From Bacillus methanolicus (lineage in GTDB: Bacteria; Bacillota; Bacilli; Bacillales; Cytobacillaceae), in assembly GCF_008764295.1 (NCBI RefSeq), contig NZ_VTQX01000001.1, positions 186,001 to 250,000 of the forward strand: DNA of 64,000 bases. Direction: 5' to 3'. Of this stretch, positions 20,134 to 29,690 are shown piece after piece; position 1 is the first letter of the stretch, and every line of letters begins with the position of its first letter. Made by a program: the position numbers and the translations under genes. The notes under the pieces are model-generated. The model did no database searches. It had not been told where the DNA came from and was given only the letters and a program-made list of their open reading frames with translations.

Positions 20134-20166
20134 GAGCCCTTCATGCTTGCGAAGGGCTCCTTCTTT
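20134..20166 (+). terminator. Terminator of the 23-residue peptide gene
   Basis: GAGCCCTTC-atgcttgc-GAAGGGCTC followed by CTTCTTTAT. Confidence 0.85.
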
Positions 20167-20516
20167 ATAGTAAATTTGAAAACGATACTTCAAAAAAACA
20201 ATTCAAATAAAAGGACAAACATCACTTCAAAAGAAAATGAATGAAATTACTTCCTATTTTATATATAATAGAAAAAGTTACTATCGGAAATACTTGGGAG
20301 ATAATTAATATTTTCCCCTTGCTCTTGATTTGACTCAAATTCCCTATTACATGAATCAATTTCATAATGACGATGGTTAAAAACGGGTTTTTTAGAAAAT
20401 CTATACATATTAGATACGTACTACAGCATTAGTAAAATTTCGTTTTTATTGACAACTATTGATCATGAAATTGAATCACATATTTTAAATTTTTTATAAC
20501 AAAGGAGAGAAACAGG
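20167..20516. other. AT-rich region upstream of rpoY
   Basis: No gene seen. TTGAAT near 20471 with TTATAA 17 bases downstream could be the rpoY-rnjA promoter. TTGACA near 20449 lacks a good -10 partner. Confidence 0.35.
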
Positions 20517-20729
20517 ATGATTTTTAAAGTTTATTTTCAAGAATTAAAAACAGAAGCGCCAGTGCGTGAAAAAACAAAGACCATTTTTGTAAAAGCGGAC
20601 TCTGTACGCGAGGTACGTGCAAAATTGGCAGAGCATCCGTACAACATTGAGTTTATTACTCCAGTAGATGGAGCATTCTTAGAGTATGAACAGAAAAATG
20701 AAAATTACAAAGTATTGGAGATTGGATAA
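20517..20729 (+). CDS. rpoY: RNA polymerase epsilon subunit RpoY
   Basis: Small accessory subunit of Firmicutes RNA polymerase, 70 residues (YkzG). [20 protein letters not shown] and the C-terminal [17 protein letters not shown] match the family. Start behind AAAGGAG. It lies three bases before rnjA and is cotranscribed with it, the arrangement conserved across Bacillus. Confidence 0.95.
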   Translation: MIFKVYFQELKTEAPVREKTKTIFVKADSVREVRAKLAEHPYNIEFITPVDGAFLEYEQKNENYKVLEIG

Positions 20730-20732
20730 TTT

Positions 20733-22400
20733 ATGAAATTTGTTAAAAATGATCAAACCGCTGTTTTTGCTTTAGGCGGCTTGGGTGAAATAGGTAAAAA
20801 TACGTACGGTGTTCAGTTTCAAGACGAAATTATTTTAATTGATGCTGGAATCAAATTTCCTGAAGATGAATTACTTGGCATTGACTATGTCATCCCGGAT
20901 TACACTTACTTAGTCAAAAATGTCGATAAAATAAAAGGACTATTTGTCACACACGGACATGAGGATCACATTGGGGGCATCCCTTATTTATTGAGGGAAA
21001 TCAATATTCCGATTTACGGAGGAAAGCTTGCTTTAGGTCTTATTCGCAATAAATTAGAAGAGCACGGTTTATTAAGACAAGCAAAGCTTCATGAAATTCA
21101 AGAAGACGATATCATTAAATTTAGAAAGACATCTGTCACGTTTTTCCGAACAACTCACAGCATCCCTGATTCGTACGGTATTGTTGTAAAGACGCCTCCC
21201 GGACAAATTGTTCATACAGGAGACTTCAAATTTGATTTCACCCCTGTTGGTGAACCTGCTAATTTAACAAAAATGGCTGAAATCGGCAAGGAAGGAGTCT
21301 TATGCCTCCTCTCAGACAGTACGAACAGTGAGGTCCCTGATTTCACCATGTCTGAACGAAGAGTTGGCGATAATATCCACGATATTTTCAGAAAGGTCGA
21401 TGGCCGCATTATTTTTGCAACTTTCGCCTCAAATATTCATCGTCTGCAACAAGTAACAGAAGCCGCAGTCGCAAACGGAAGAAAAATTGCTGTGTTTGGT
21501 AGGAGTATGGAAGCAGCGATCAATATCGGACAAGAATTAGGCTATATTCGGGCGCCTAAAGATACATTTATTGATGCGCAATCGATTAATCGTCTACCAG
21601 CAAATCAAGTAACGATTTTATGTACCGGTAGTCAAGGAGAACCAATGGCTGCATTATCTCGTATTGCCAATGGTACACATCGGCAAATTCAGATCATTCC
21701 TGGAGATACAGTCGTGTTCTCTTCCTCTCCAATCCCAGGAAATACAATAAGTGTTAGTAGAACAATTAATATGCTCTTCCGTGCAGGGGCGGACGTTATT
21801 CACGGAAAACTAAGTGATATTCATACATCAGGACATGGTGGTCAAGAAGAACAAAAACTAATGCTTCGCCTTATTAAACCAAAGTTTTTTATGCCGATTC
21901 ATGGAGAATATCGCATGCAAAGAATGCATATGAAACTTGCTGTTGACTGCGGAGTAGAGGAAGACAACTGCTTTATTATGGACAATGGAGAAGTTCTCGC
22001 TCTTAGTGAGGATTCTGCCCAGATAGCTGGTAAAATACCTTCCGGCAACGTCTATATTGATGGTAGTGGCGTAGGCGACATTGGCAATATCGTTCTTCGT
22101 GACCGCCGTATTCTTTCAGAGGAAGGATTAGTAGTCGTTGTTATAAGCATTAATATGAAAGATTTCAAAATCGCAGCTGGTCCGGACATTATCTCCCGTG
22201 GTTTTGTCTATATGAGAGAGTCAGGTGATTTAATTAGCGATGCCCAAAGTCTTATTTCTAAACACTTAAATAAAGTAATGGAAAGAAAAACGACTCAATG
22301 GTCAGAAATTAAAAATGAGATTACGGATACACTCGCACCATTTTTATATGAAAAAACTAAGCGTCGACCAATGATTTTACCGATCATTATGGAAGTTTAA
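20733..22400 (+). CDS. rnjA: Ribonuclease J1
   Basis: Essential 5'-3' exonuclease and endonuclease of mRNA turnover, 555 residues. Beta-lactamase fold with [18 protein letters not shown] and SDSTNSEVP; beta-CASP domain with [11 protein letters not shown] and IHGEYRMQ; C-terminal dimerisation domain. Cotranscribed with rpoY. In B. subtilis RNase J1 interacts with GapA and SR1P, whose gene is at 9042-9158. Confidence 0.97.
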   Translation: MKFVKNDQTAVFALGGLGEIGKNTYGVQFQDEIILIDAGIKFPEDELLGIDYVIPDYTYLVKNVDKIKGLFVTHGHEDHIGGIPYLLREINIPIYGGKLALGLIRNKLEEHGLLRQAKLHEIQEDDIIKFRKTSVTFFRTTHSIPDSYGIVVKTPPGQIVHTGDFKFDFTPVGEPANLTKMAEIGKEGVLCLLSDSTNSEVPDFTMSERRVGDNIHDIFRKVDGRIIFATFASNIHRLQQVTEAAVANGRKIAVFGRSMEAAINIGQELGYIRAPKDTFIDAQSINRLPANQVTILCTGSQGEPMAALSRIANGTHRQIQIIPGDTVVFSSSPIPGNTISVSRTINMLFRAGADVIHGKLSDIHTSGHGGQEEQKLMLRLIKPKFFMPIHGEYRMQRMHMKLAVDCGVEEDNCFIMDNGEVLALSEDSAQIAGKIPSGNVYIDGSGVGDIGNIVLRDRRILSEEGLVVVVISINMKDFKIAAGPDIISRGFVYMRESGDLISDAQSLISKHLNKVMERKTTQWSEIKNEITDTLAPFLYEKTKRRPMILPIIMEV

Positions 22401-22401
22401 G

Positions 22402-22600
22402 AACAAAAGCGCAAGACGCCGTCGGAACAATCAAAAAGCAGATTGTTCCGACGATATTTATTTTCGAAGCCTTTCCTCCTGTACACTGGAAGGTTCTGAT
22501 CTTTCAATAAAGTCATCCTACGGTGCTACACCTCCGGTTGACTTATCGTAGGGAGGTAATCTGAAGTTTTGTAGGCAATTGGCGCTGGAGCTAGACGTGG
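22402..22600. repeat. Intergenic repeat with terminator hairpin after rnjA
   Basis: Begins ACAAAAGCGCAAG and ends TGGCGCTGGAGCTAGAC. These end sequences recur between genes in many Bacillus genomes as I remember them. It includes a perfect 13-bp stem CGTCGGAACAATC / GATTGTTCCGACG (22420-22453), which could terminate rnjA, and a second weak stem around TCCTACGG / CGTAGGGA. Confidence 0.6.
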
Positions 22601-22658
22601 AGACACTCACAAAAGTGTTCTTTACAGCAATTGAAAACTATAATTTCCAAGACCATTA

Positions 22659-22701
22659 AAAAACCAAGCATGCGACTTAATGTCAACTGCTTGGTTTTTT
22701 T
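22659..22701. terminator. Bidirectional terminator before ktrC stop
   Basis: AAAAAACCAAGCA / TGCTTGGTTTTTTT with a 16-base loop, between convergent rnjA and ktrC. Confidence 0.85.
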
Positions 22702-22703
22702 CC

Positions 22704-23366
22704 TTAATCGTTCATCACTTTTTTCTCAAATCGACTGATATCTGAATCAGCACCGATAACAATTAATATGTCGTTTTGAAGAATCACTTCGTTGGCTTGA
22801 GGAGAAACATTAATATCATTTCCTCTTTTAATAGCCACTATGTTTATTCCATATTTTGCGCGTATGTCGAGTTCTAATATCGTGTGTCCAATCATCGCCC
22901 CACCAGCAACAATCTCAACAATACTATGTTCATCTGAAAGCTCTAAATAGTCTAACACACTGTTTGAAACCATTTTATGTGCAATTCTTTTGCCCATATC
23001 CCTTTCAGGATGGACTACAGTGTCGGCTCCTATTTTTAATAGCACCTTTTCATGATAATCATTTTGCGCTTTCACTGTTATATGTTTGACCCCAAGTTCC
23101 TTTAACATTAAAGTCGTCAATATACTTGCTTGAATATTATCACCGATTGCTACAATAACATGATCAAAATTTCGAATCCCTAACCCCTTTAAAACGGACT
23201 CATCTGTAGTATCTCCCATTACTGCATGTGAAGCAATCATAGAAAATTCATTCACTCGCTCCTCTTTCGTGTCAATCGCCATTACTTCCATGCCTTGCTC
23301 TGCTAATTCGCGAACAATGCTGCCACCAAAACGACCTAACCCTATAACTGCAAATTCTTTTTTCAC
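22704..23366 (-). CDS. ktrC: Potassium uptake RCK protein KtrC
   Basis: Cytoplasmic gating subunit of a Ktr K+ channel, 220 residues. N-terminal RCK Rossmann domain (FAVIGLGRFGGSIVRELAEQG, then HVIVAIGDNIQASILTTLML) and C-terminal RCK_C domain (DIRAKYGINIVAIKRG). KtrC/KtrA proteins bind ATP/ADP, and their C domain binds c-di-AMP; another c-di-AMP receptor, DarB, is encoded at 32321. GTG start at 23366 with GGGGG seven bases upstream gives the length of B. subtilis KtrC. Confidence 0.95.
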   Translation of the reverse strand: MKKEFAVIGLGRFGGSIVRELAEQGMEVMAIDTKEERVNEFSMIASHAVMGDTTDESVLKGLGIRNFDHVIVAIGDNIQASILTTLMLKELGVKHITVKAQNDYHEKVLLKIGADTVVHPERDMGKRIAHKMVSNSVLDYLELSDEHSIVEIVAGGAMIGHTILELDIRAKYGINIVAIKRGNDINVSPQANEVILQNDILIVIGADSDISRFEKKVMND

Positions 23367-23511
23367 ATTCATTCCCCCGAAGCAGATGCTTGTCAAATTT
23401 CTAAACAGCCAAAAAAGTATGTCCTCATTTTAGCATATTATTTGAAAAAGAACATGTACGAAATGATAGTTGGGTTCATTCTCTTGCGATCTTAGCTCAT
23501 TATTTAGAATG

Positions 23512-23536
23512 AGCACCACATTGAAGTGGTGCTCTC
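23512..23536 (-). terminator. Hairpin after yknV
   Basis: GAGCACCAC-attgaa-GTGGTGCTC, three bases after the yknV stop; U tract weak. Confidence 0.6.
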
Positions 23537-23538
23537 AT

Positions 23539-25365
23539 TTATACAGCATTAAGCATATTAAATTGTGCTTTTATCAGTTGATAATATACGCCCTGTAAAG
23601 TCATGAGCTCTTCATGATTACCCTGCTCAATAATTTCCCCATGATCAAGAACAATGATGTTATCTGCTTCACGAATTGTAGAAAGTCGATGTGCGATAAT
23701 GACTGCGGTTCTCCCTTCCAACAACGTTTTCAATGCTGTTTGGATTTTAATTTCTGTTTCCGTATCAATACTTGCCGTCGCTTCATCCAAAATGATAATG
23801 CGCGGATCTGCCAATAAAGCTCGGGCAAACGATATGAGCTGTCGTTGACCAACCGAAAGAACATTCCCTCTTTCCTCCACCTCAGTTTGATAACCGTTCG
23901 GCAAGTTTTCAATAAATGAGTGTGCTCCAATCGCCTCGGCTGCTCTTTGAACTTCTTCATCTGTAGCAAAAGGATTACCAAAGCGGATGTTATCAGCAAT
24001 GGTCCCAGAAAAGATAAATGTCTCTTGAAGAACAACACTTATTCTTTGACGTAAATCCTTTAATGAAATATCTTTTAAATCGTGTCCATCTAATAAAATT
24101 TCGCCACTTGTGGGATCATAAAAACGGCTGATTAAATTGGCAATCGTCGTTTTTCCAGAGCCCGTATGACCCACTAAGGCCACCGTTTGACCTGCTTTCA
24201 TTTCCAGATTAACGCCTTTTAAGGCTGTTCTTTTTTCATCATACGAAAAAACCACATCTTTGAACTGAATATGCCCTTTTACTTCATCCAAGTGGAGCGC
24301 TTCTTTCTTTTCAGAAACAATCGGTTTTTCATCTAAAAATTCAAAAATACGTTCAGACGAAGCCATTCCCATAAGCAATTGATTGTATACTTGGCCAAGT
24401 CTTGAGATTGGTTCCCAGAACATACCTAAATAGAAAGCGAAGGAGACAAAGATCCCAATAGTCAGCGTTTCATTTTGAATTAAGGAAGCCCCAAACCATA
24501 TTAACACCGCTGTTCCTACCGCATTTGTAAGCTCAACCAATGGTCTAAACATTGCGTTTTTTTGCGATGCGACACGCCAGCTTTCAAAGGTCTCTGTATT
24601 GACTCCATCAAAGAAACTCATATTCTCCTTCTCTTGGGTAAAAGCCTGTGTAACTCGAATTCCCTGAATGCTTTCATTTAGATGCGAATTTAACTTGGAT
24701 TGAAAGAGTCGAACTGTTTGCCAAGAACGACGGATATTTCTTCTAAGACTAGTCGAGATAAAGAACATTATCGGCAAAATAACCATGACCGCTAATGTTA
24801 ATTCTGGACTTAAGCTAAACAATATAGCAAATATTCCTATAAGCAGGATAATATCCATTAATAAGTTAATAACACCGTTAGTAAATAATTCTTGCAGTGA
24901 ATTAATATCATTCATAATTCTAACGAGAATCGAACCTGCAGATCTCTGATCAAAAAAACGATGGGAGAGATTTTGAACATGTGTAAAAAGATGCTTTCTT
25001 AAATCAAAGATCACACTTTGACCCAGCTGATTCATCCATCTAATTCTCAAAAAGTTTGCCACATAGGATAAAGTATACAATCCAGCAATTGCAGCAATTA
25101 ATATCGTAAGTAAGCCCGTATCCTTATCAACAATCGCCTTATCGAGCACGTAAACGCCGATAAGGATTGGAATAATCAGGCGAACAGCTGTCGTGATTAA
25201 GACCATTAAAATTGCTAAGGGAAGCAAAGTCTTTCGATAAGGTTTCATATAGCTAAAGAGCCTGAGCATTTGCTTCCAGTTAAACGGTTTTTCAATGACT
25301 TGTTCAGTAGAATAATGAAACCTCTTTAGCGTATTTTCACTAATCGGGCGTTTTTCATTCTTCAT
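23539..25365 (-). CDS. yknV: ABC exporter half-transporter YknV
   Basis: A 608-residue fusion of a six-helix membrane domain and an ATPase, partner of YknU. Walker A GHTGSGKTT and Walker B IIILDEATASID keep the catalytic Glu, but the signature is degenerate (LSVGQ instead of LSGGQ). With YknU this gives a heterodimer with one standard and one degenerate ATP site, the usual design of heterodimeric multidrug exporters. It follows yknU by 11 bases with AGGGGGGAGA before the ATG. Substrate unknown. Confidence 0.92.
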   Translation of the reverse strand: MKNEKRPISENTLKRFHYSTEQVIEKPFNWKQMLRLFSYMKPYRKTLLPLAILMVLITTAVRLIIPILIGVYVLDKAIVDKDTGLLTILIAAIAGLYTLSYVANFLRIRWMNQLGQSVIFDLRKHLFTHVQNLSHRFFDQRSAGSILVRIMNDINSLQELFTNGVINLLMDIILLIGIFAILFSLSPELTLAVMVILPIMFFISTSLRRNIRRSWQTVRLFQSKLNSHLNESIQGIRVTQAFTQEKENMSFFDGVNTETFESWRVASQKNAMFRPLVELTNAVGTAVLIWFGASLIQNETLTIGIFVSFAFYLGMFWEPISRLGQVYNQLLMGMASSERIFEFLDEKPIVSEKKEALHLDEVKGHIQFKDVVFSYDEKRTALKGVNLEMKAGQTVALVGHTGSGKTTIANLISRFYDPTSGEILLDGHDLKDISLKDLRQRISVVLQETFIFSGTIADNIRFGNPFATDEEVQRAAEAIGAHSFIENLPNGYQTEVEERGNVLSVGQRQLISFARALLADPRIIILDEATASIDTETEIKIQTALKTLLEGRTAVIIAHRLSTIREADNIIVLDHGEIIEQGNHEELMTLQGVYYQLIKAQFNMLNAV

Positions 25366-25376
25366 TTCTCTCCCCC

Positions 25377-27131
25377 CTACCCAATTTGTTTTTTCAAAAT
25401 CTTGTCTTTATCTTGATATTGAATATCATATATCCGTTGATAAGGACCTTTATTCTTCAGTAATTGTTCATGCGTTCCGCTTTCCACTATTCTTCCTTTT
25501 TCAAGAACGAGAATTTCATCTGCATGTTTGAGCGAGGAAATACGATGAGCAATAATAAAGGTTGTTCGTCCTCTCATAACCTCTTTCAATGCCTTTTGTA
25601 TCTTAAACTCTGTTTCCATATCGACTGCGCTTGTTGCATCATCAAGTATGAGTATACTTGGATCTACACAGATGGAGCGGGCTATCGCAATTCTTTGTTT
25701 CTGCCCTCCAGAAAGCCCCATTCCTCTTTCTCCAAGCATCGTATCATAGCCATCTGGCAGTTCCATAATAAAATCATGTGCCTGTGCCCTTTTCGCCGCA
25801 TCGATAATGTCATCCATCGTGGCACTAGGTCTCCCATACGAAATATTCGCCTTGATCGACGAAGAAAATAAGAACGATTCCTGCAAGACAAAACCAATAT
25901 GGCTTCTAATGGATTGCAACGAGTATTCTTGTACATCAACGCCATCAATAAAAACTTGACCCTTTTGCGGTTCATAAAACCTTGTCATCAACTGGGTTAA
26001 ACTTGTTTTCCCAGAGCCGGTTGAACCAATTAAGCCTACTACTTTTCCCGGATGGGCATGGAAGGAGATATCATATAAAGCGTCTTTATCCTCCACTCCA
26101 TAGCGAAGAGTTACATCCTTAAATCGAACATCACCGGTAAGCTTTTCAGAATAATATGGCTTCTCTTTTTCAGTAATTTCATTTTCTGCTTCTAAAATTT
26201 CCAATAATCTTTCGCCAGAGGCTTTTGATTGTGAAAAAAGATTAATGACAAAACCTAAATTCATAATTGGCCACATAATATAACCAACCAAACTGTAAAA
26301 TGCAACAAGCTCTCCCGGGCGAAGGCTTCCATCGATAACTAAATAGCCTCCAAATGAAAGAAGGAGAACCACACTCAAATTCCCCAAATACTCCATTAAC
26401 GGAAAATATTTTGCCCATATTGCTGAAGTAAAGAGATATTTATCTTTGTAATCGCCATTTGAAGAGTTAAATTTGTCAATGACATAGTCTTCACGCGATA
26501 AAGATTTTACAGTATTAATTCCGCTTATATTTTCCTGAACATTTGTATTTAGCTTCCCAAACGACTTGCGAATTGCCCGAAATGCCGGATGAACTGACCT
26601 CTCAAATTTATAGACGACAACTACTAAAAAAGGCAATGTTATTAATGTGACAATTGTCAATGCAGGTGAATAATAGAACATCACCGTGAACGTCGACATT
26701 ACAAGGATGATTAATCGTAGCAATTCAGAGAACCCAAATGAAAGAAAAAATCGAAACCCTTCCACATCCGCTGTCAATCTAGACATCAAATCCCCTGTTT
26801 TCGCATTATCATAATAGCGAAAAGGTAAGTATTGTAGCTTCTCATATAAAGAATTTCTTAATTTATAGACAGAAGTAATTCCAAACAAATCCCCTGTATA
26901 TTGATGTATGTAAGTACCTATACCTTTTACAATCATTATGGCAATGAAACCTAATGCTAAATAAGGAATCCAATTGCTTTTTCCACCAATGACCACTTCA
27001 TCGATGGTAATTTGAAGGATGATTGGATAAACTACCGTGATTCCAGTTATTAATAACATAAATACAACCGACCATATAAAATAGCTTTTATACGGCCAAT
27101 AAAAATCCTTTAATTTCTTAAAAGTTTCCAC
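25377..27131 (-). CDS. yknU: ABC exporter half-transporter YknU
   Basis: A 584-residue membrane-ATPase fusion. Walker A GSTGSGKTS, canonical signature LSGGQKQRIA, but Walker B reads LILDDATSAVD, with Asp in place of the catalytic Glu; the switch region is IAHR. This is the degenerate-site half of the pair with YknV. The membrane domain contains the usual six helices within residues 15-300. First gene of the two-gene unit. Likely exports a lipophilic compound; substrate unknown. Confidence 0.92.
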   Translation of the reverse strand: METFKKLKDFYWPYKSYFIWSVVFMLLITGITVVYPIILQITIDEVVIGGKSNWIPYLALGFIAIMIVKGIGTYIHQYTGDLFGITSVYKLRNSLYEKLQYLPFRYYDNAKTGDLMSRLTADVEGFRFFLSFGFSELLRLIILVMSTFTVMFYYSPALTIVTLITLPFLVVVVYKFERSVHPAFRAIRKSFGKLNTNVQENISGINTVKSLSREDYVIDKFNSSNGDYKDKYLFTSAIWAKYFPLMEYLGNLSVVLLLSFGGYLVIDGSLRPGELVAFYSLVGYIMWPIMNLGFVINLFSQSKASGERLLEILEAENEITEKEKPYYSEKLTGDVRFKDVTLRYGVEDKDALYDISFHAHPGKVVGLIGSTGSGKTSLTQLMTRFYEPQKGQVFIDGVDVQEYSLQSIRSHIGFVLQESFLFSSSIKANISYGRPSATMDDIIDAAKRAQAHDFIMELPDGYDTMLGERGMGLSGGQKQRIAIARSICVDPSILILDDATSAVDMETEFKIQKALKEVMRGRTTFIIAHRISSLKHADEILVLEKGRIVESGTHEQLLKNKGPYQRIYDIQYQDKDKILKKQIG

Positions 27132-27503
27132 TGCTCATTCCCCCCATCTGCTTCCCACTTATACAAACTATTTTCTCTCTAATTTATTTAGAATGTAAGA
27201 AAATGGATTTTATTCACAAGAAAAATATGAACGTATTTACAAATATAACGGAAATCGAAATATTTTACCACTGTTTTTTTTGAATTATGTATCTTTTTTA
27301 AAATTTCATGCAAATGATTCAATTTATTAAGATTAAAACAAGAGCGGGTTGCCACCTTCTTATGAGTTTAAGCTTTCAAGGATGATCGAGGATCTCTTCC
27401 TTTCATGTCAGAACATTAAGGAAAACAAACAAGCGCTTGCCGCGCAATGTCACTGTGTAAAAAGTTCACCAGAGCAATGATGAATTTAAGCCTCTTCCTA
27501 AAC
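27132..27503. other. Intergenic region upstream of yknU
   Basis: About 370 bp, AT-rich in the half nearest yknU. No gene, clear promoter or repeat recognised. Confidence 0.4.
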
Positions 27504-27541
27504 AAAAAAGGAACTAGGTCTCTTTACCTAGTTCCTTCTTA
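27504..27541 (-). terminator. Terminator of dapL
   Basis: On the minus strand AAGGAACTAGGT / ACCTAGTTCCTT followed by TTTTTTG. It starts a few bases after the dapL stop. Confidence 0.9.
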
Positions 27542-27547
27542 AGTTCA

Positions 27548-28672
27548 CTATTCACTTTGAGTCCCTTTATAATAAATGTATTTTGATAGCATCGAAATCG
27601 CTACGTCAATTGCCTCTTCATTCGGATTCAATTTTGAATGGTGCAAACCGTACTGTGAATCGACCCCAAGCCAAAACATGAATCCTGGGATTTCTTTCAG
27701 CATATAGCCGAAATCTTCTCCAGTCATTGCTTTATCACATTCAATAACTTGAACACTTCTATCATTACGGACATATTCCATGAACTCTCTTGTTAATTTC
27801 TCTTCATTATAAACTTGATAGTAGCTGCTGCCAAAATCAATTTGGGCTTCACATTCATAACCAACTTCGACACCTCTCACCATCGATAGTATTCTTTTTT
27901 TTACTTTTTCCATCGATTCTACGGAAAGGGTACGAATTGTCCCCTCAATACGCGCTTTTTCGGCGATAATATTTTGTACAGTACCACCGCTTATTTTTCC
28001 AATTGTTACAACTGCACTATCTAAAGGATTAACATTCCTTGCTACAATAGTTTGTAACTGAGTAACTAAAGAACACGCAGCAACTACCATATCATTCGTT
28101 TGGTGTGGGTATGCCGCATGCCCTCCCGTACCTGTTAGATCAATAAAAAGCTCAGATGTATTGGCAAATAGAAGTCCTTCCTTAACCGCAATTGAGCCAA
28201 CTGGATATTCAGGAGCTATATGTAGAGCTAAAATCATATCCGGCTTCCAGTCATTCATAATTTCTGATTGGAGCATCGGTTCTGCTCCACCAGGCCCTTC
28301 TTCAGCCGGCTGAAAAATAAATAAAAGATTGTCATCAATTGGTTCATTGAGGAAATGAGTGACAAGCCCCAAAGCAATGCTCATATGAAAATCATGTCCA
28401 CAAGCGTGCATTTTTTCTGGATGTTCAGAAAGAAAAGGAAGTCCTGTTTCTTCAACGATTGGTAAACCATCCATATCTGCTCTATAGCCAATCGTTTTCC
28501 TCGGGTTGCGACCTTCGATCCTCACAAATATACCAGTTTTCCATGTTTCTATTCGCATTCGTTCCTGCGGAAGCGATTTTAAATAGTTCAGCAAATACGA
28601 TTGTGTTTTGTATTCTTGAAAGCCTAATTCAGGGATTTTATGTAAATCTCTTCTAATTTGAACAAAAGACAT
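27548..28672 (-). CDS. dapL: N-acetyldiaminopimelate deacetylase DapL
   Basis: M20-family metallo-deacetylase, 374 residues, that releases acetate from N-acetyl-LL-diaminopimelate in the acetylase branch of lysine and peptidoglycan precursor synthesis (B. subtilis YkuR). Metal motifs: [25 protein letters not shown], and the C-terminal [10 protein letters not shown] and HHSK. A longer open frame starts at 28837, but the first 55 codons are non-homologous. The ATG at 28672 has AGGAGAGAGG upstream. The partner genes dapH (28896) and patA (57609) are in this window. Confidence 0.95.
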   Translation of the reverse strand: MSFVQIRRDLHKIPELGFQEYKTQSYLLNYLKSLPQERMRIETWKTGIFVRIEGRNPRKTIGYRADMDGLPIVEETGLPFLSEHPEKMHACGHDFHMSIALGLVTHFLNEPIDDNLLFIFQPAEEGPGGAEPMLQSEIMNDWKPDMILALHIAPEYPVGSIAVKEGLLFANTSELFIDLTGTGGHAAYPHQTNDMVVAACSLVTQLQTIVARNVNPLDSAVVTIGKISGGTVQNIIAEKARIEGTIRTLSVESMEKVKKRILSMVRGVEVGYECEAQIDFGSSYYQVYNEEKLTREFMEYVRNDRSVQVIECDKAMTGEDFGYMLKEIPGFMFWLGVDSQYGLHHSKLNPNEEAIDVAISMLSKYIYYKGTQSE

Positions 28673-28689
28673 TATGACCTCTCTCCTTT

Positions 28690-28855
28690 TACTAAAAAAA
28701 GCAAAAAGCAGCCTCAAAAAATCGTTTCTTCGCATCTTCTTTGAGTGCCTTCCTCGTGCTCTCGCCAGCAAAAAATCTATTGAAATCGGCAAGCATACAC
28801 CTGCATTTGACTTGTTGTCTTGCAGACTCATGTACAAGCAATTTCATTTTTCTTT
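28690..28855. other. dapH-dapL intergenic segment with repeat-like sequence
   Basis: Stop-poor, less AT-rich stretch; the minus strand reads GCTTGCCGATTTC and GCTGGCGAGAGCACGAGGAA. It resembles the 12.05-12.1 kb region in having GTGCTC..CGCC blocks, and may be a decayed intergenic repeat. It also creates the spurious N-terminal extension of the dapL frame. Confidence 0.4.
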
Positions 28856-28890
28856 AAAAAAAGTGCGGATAAAAAATCCACACTTTTTTT
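28856..28890 (-). terminator. Terminator of dapH
   Basis: On the minus strand AAAAAAAGTGTGGAT-ttttt-ATCCGCACTTTTTTT, five bases after the dapH stop. It makes dapL transcription partly independent of dapH. Confidence 0.85.
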
Positions 28891-28895
28891 CACTA

Positions 28896-29609
28896 TTAAA
28901 GATTGCGTAATGCTTGCATAATTTCTGTTTTTGAAAGAGTTTTTTCGTCAATCTCTTTAATTACTCGTGCTGGAACACCTGCAACCAACGTGTTTGCCGG
29001 AACATCCTCAATAACAATTGCTCCCGCTGCAACACGAGCACCTTTTCCAACTGTCACACCTTCAAGGACTACAACATTGGCACCAATTAGAACATCATCT
29101 TCAATGACAACTGGCTTCGCAGAAGGTGGCTCAATCACCCCAGCTAACACCGAACCAGCACCAATATGGCAATTCTTTCCGACCGTGGCTCTCCCACCTA
29201 GAACTACGTTCATATCAATCATCGTACCTTCACCAATCACTGCACCAATATTAATGGATGCGCCCATCATGATCACAGCATTTTCACCAATTTCAACTTG
29301 ATCACGAATAATAGCTCCTGGCTCAATTCTTGCTTTGATCCCCTTCATATCTAGTAACGGAATCGCCGAATTTCTACGGTCATTCTCGACCAAATAATCT
29401 TCAATTTTTGCCTGATTTGCTTCAATTGCTGGACCAATTTCGCTCCATTCCCCAAATATCGTTCCCGTATTGCCTGAAATGAACGTTTTTGAGGTAGGTC
29501 CAAAATCAATTCCAGATAAATCACCTTTTATGTAAACCTTTACAGGTGTTGACTTTTTACTATTCGCGATAAACGAAATAATTTCGTTTGCATCCATCAT
29601 TTTGCTCAT
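28896..29609 (-). CDS. dapH: Tetrahydrodipicolinate N-acetyltransferase DapH
   Basis: Hexapeptide-repeat (left-handed beta helix) acetyltransferase of lysine/DAP biosynthesis, 237 residues (YkuQ). [20 protein letters not shown] at the N-terminus, and imperfect hexapeptides from [20 protein letters not shown] to [19 protein letters not shown]. It begins three codons before the MDANE motif at an ATG behind GGAGGT. Acetyl-CoA dependent. Confidence 0.96.
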   Translation of the reverse strand: MSKMMDANEIISFIANSKKSTPVKVYIKGDLSGIDFGPTSKTFISGNTGTIFGEWSEIGPAIEANQAKIEDYLVENDRRNSAIPLLDMKGIKARIEPGAIIRDQVEIGENAVIMMGASINIGAVIGEGTMIDMNVVLGGRATVGKNCHIGAGSVLAGVIEPPSAKPVVIEDDVLIGANVVVLEGVTVGKGARVAAGAIVIEDVPANTLVAGVPARVIKEIDEKTLSKTEIMQALRNL

Positions 29610-29690
29610 TTACTAATACCTCCACTCAATTCTATTATGTACATTATGAATTTTACTTTAGCAAATTAAAAAGAGCAAGACAAGCATTAA

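Noticed and set aside
22704-23538. c-di-AMP riboswitch upstream of ktrC
   Set aside because: The region before the start codon is too short and shows none of the ydaO-type structure; I found no support.
28673-28837. N-terminal extension of DapL by 55 residues
   Set aside because: The extension is non-homologous, covers repeat-like intergenic DNA, and the ATG at 28672 has a strong ribosome binding site.
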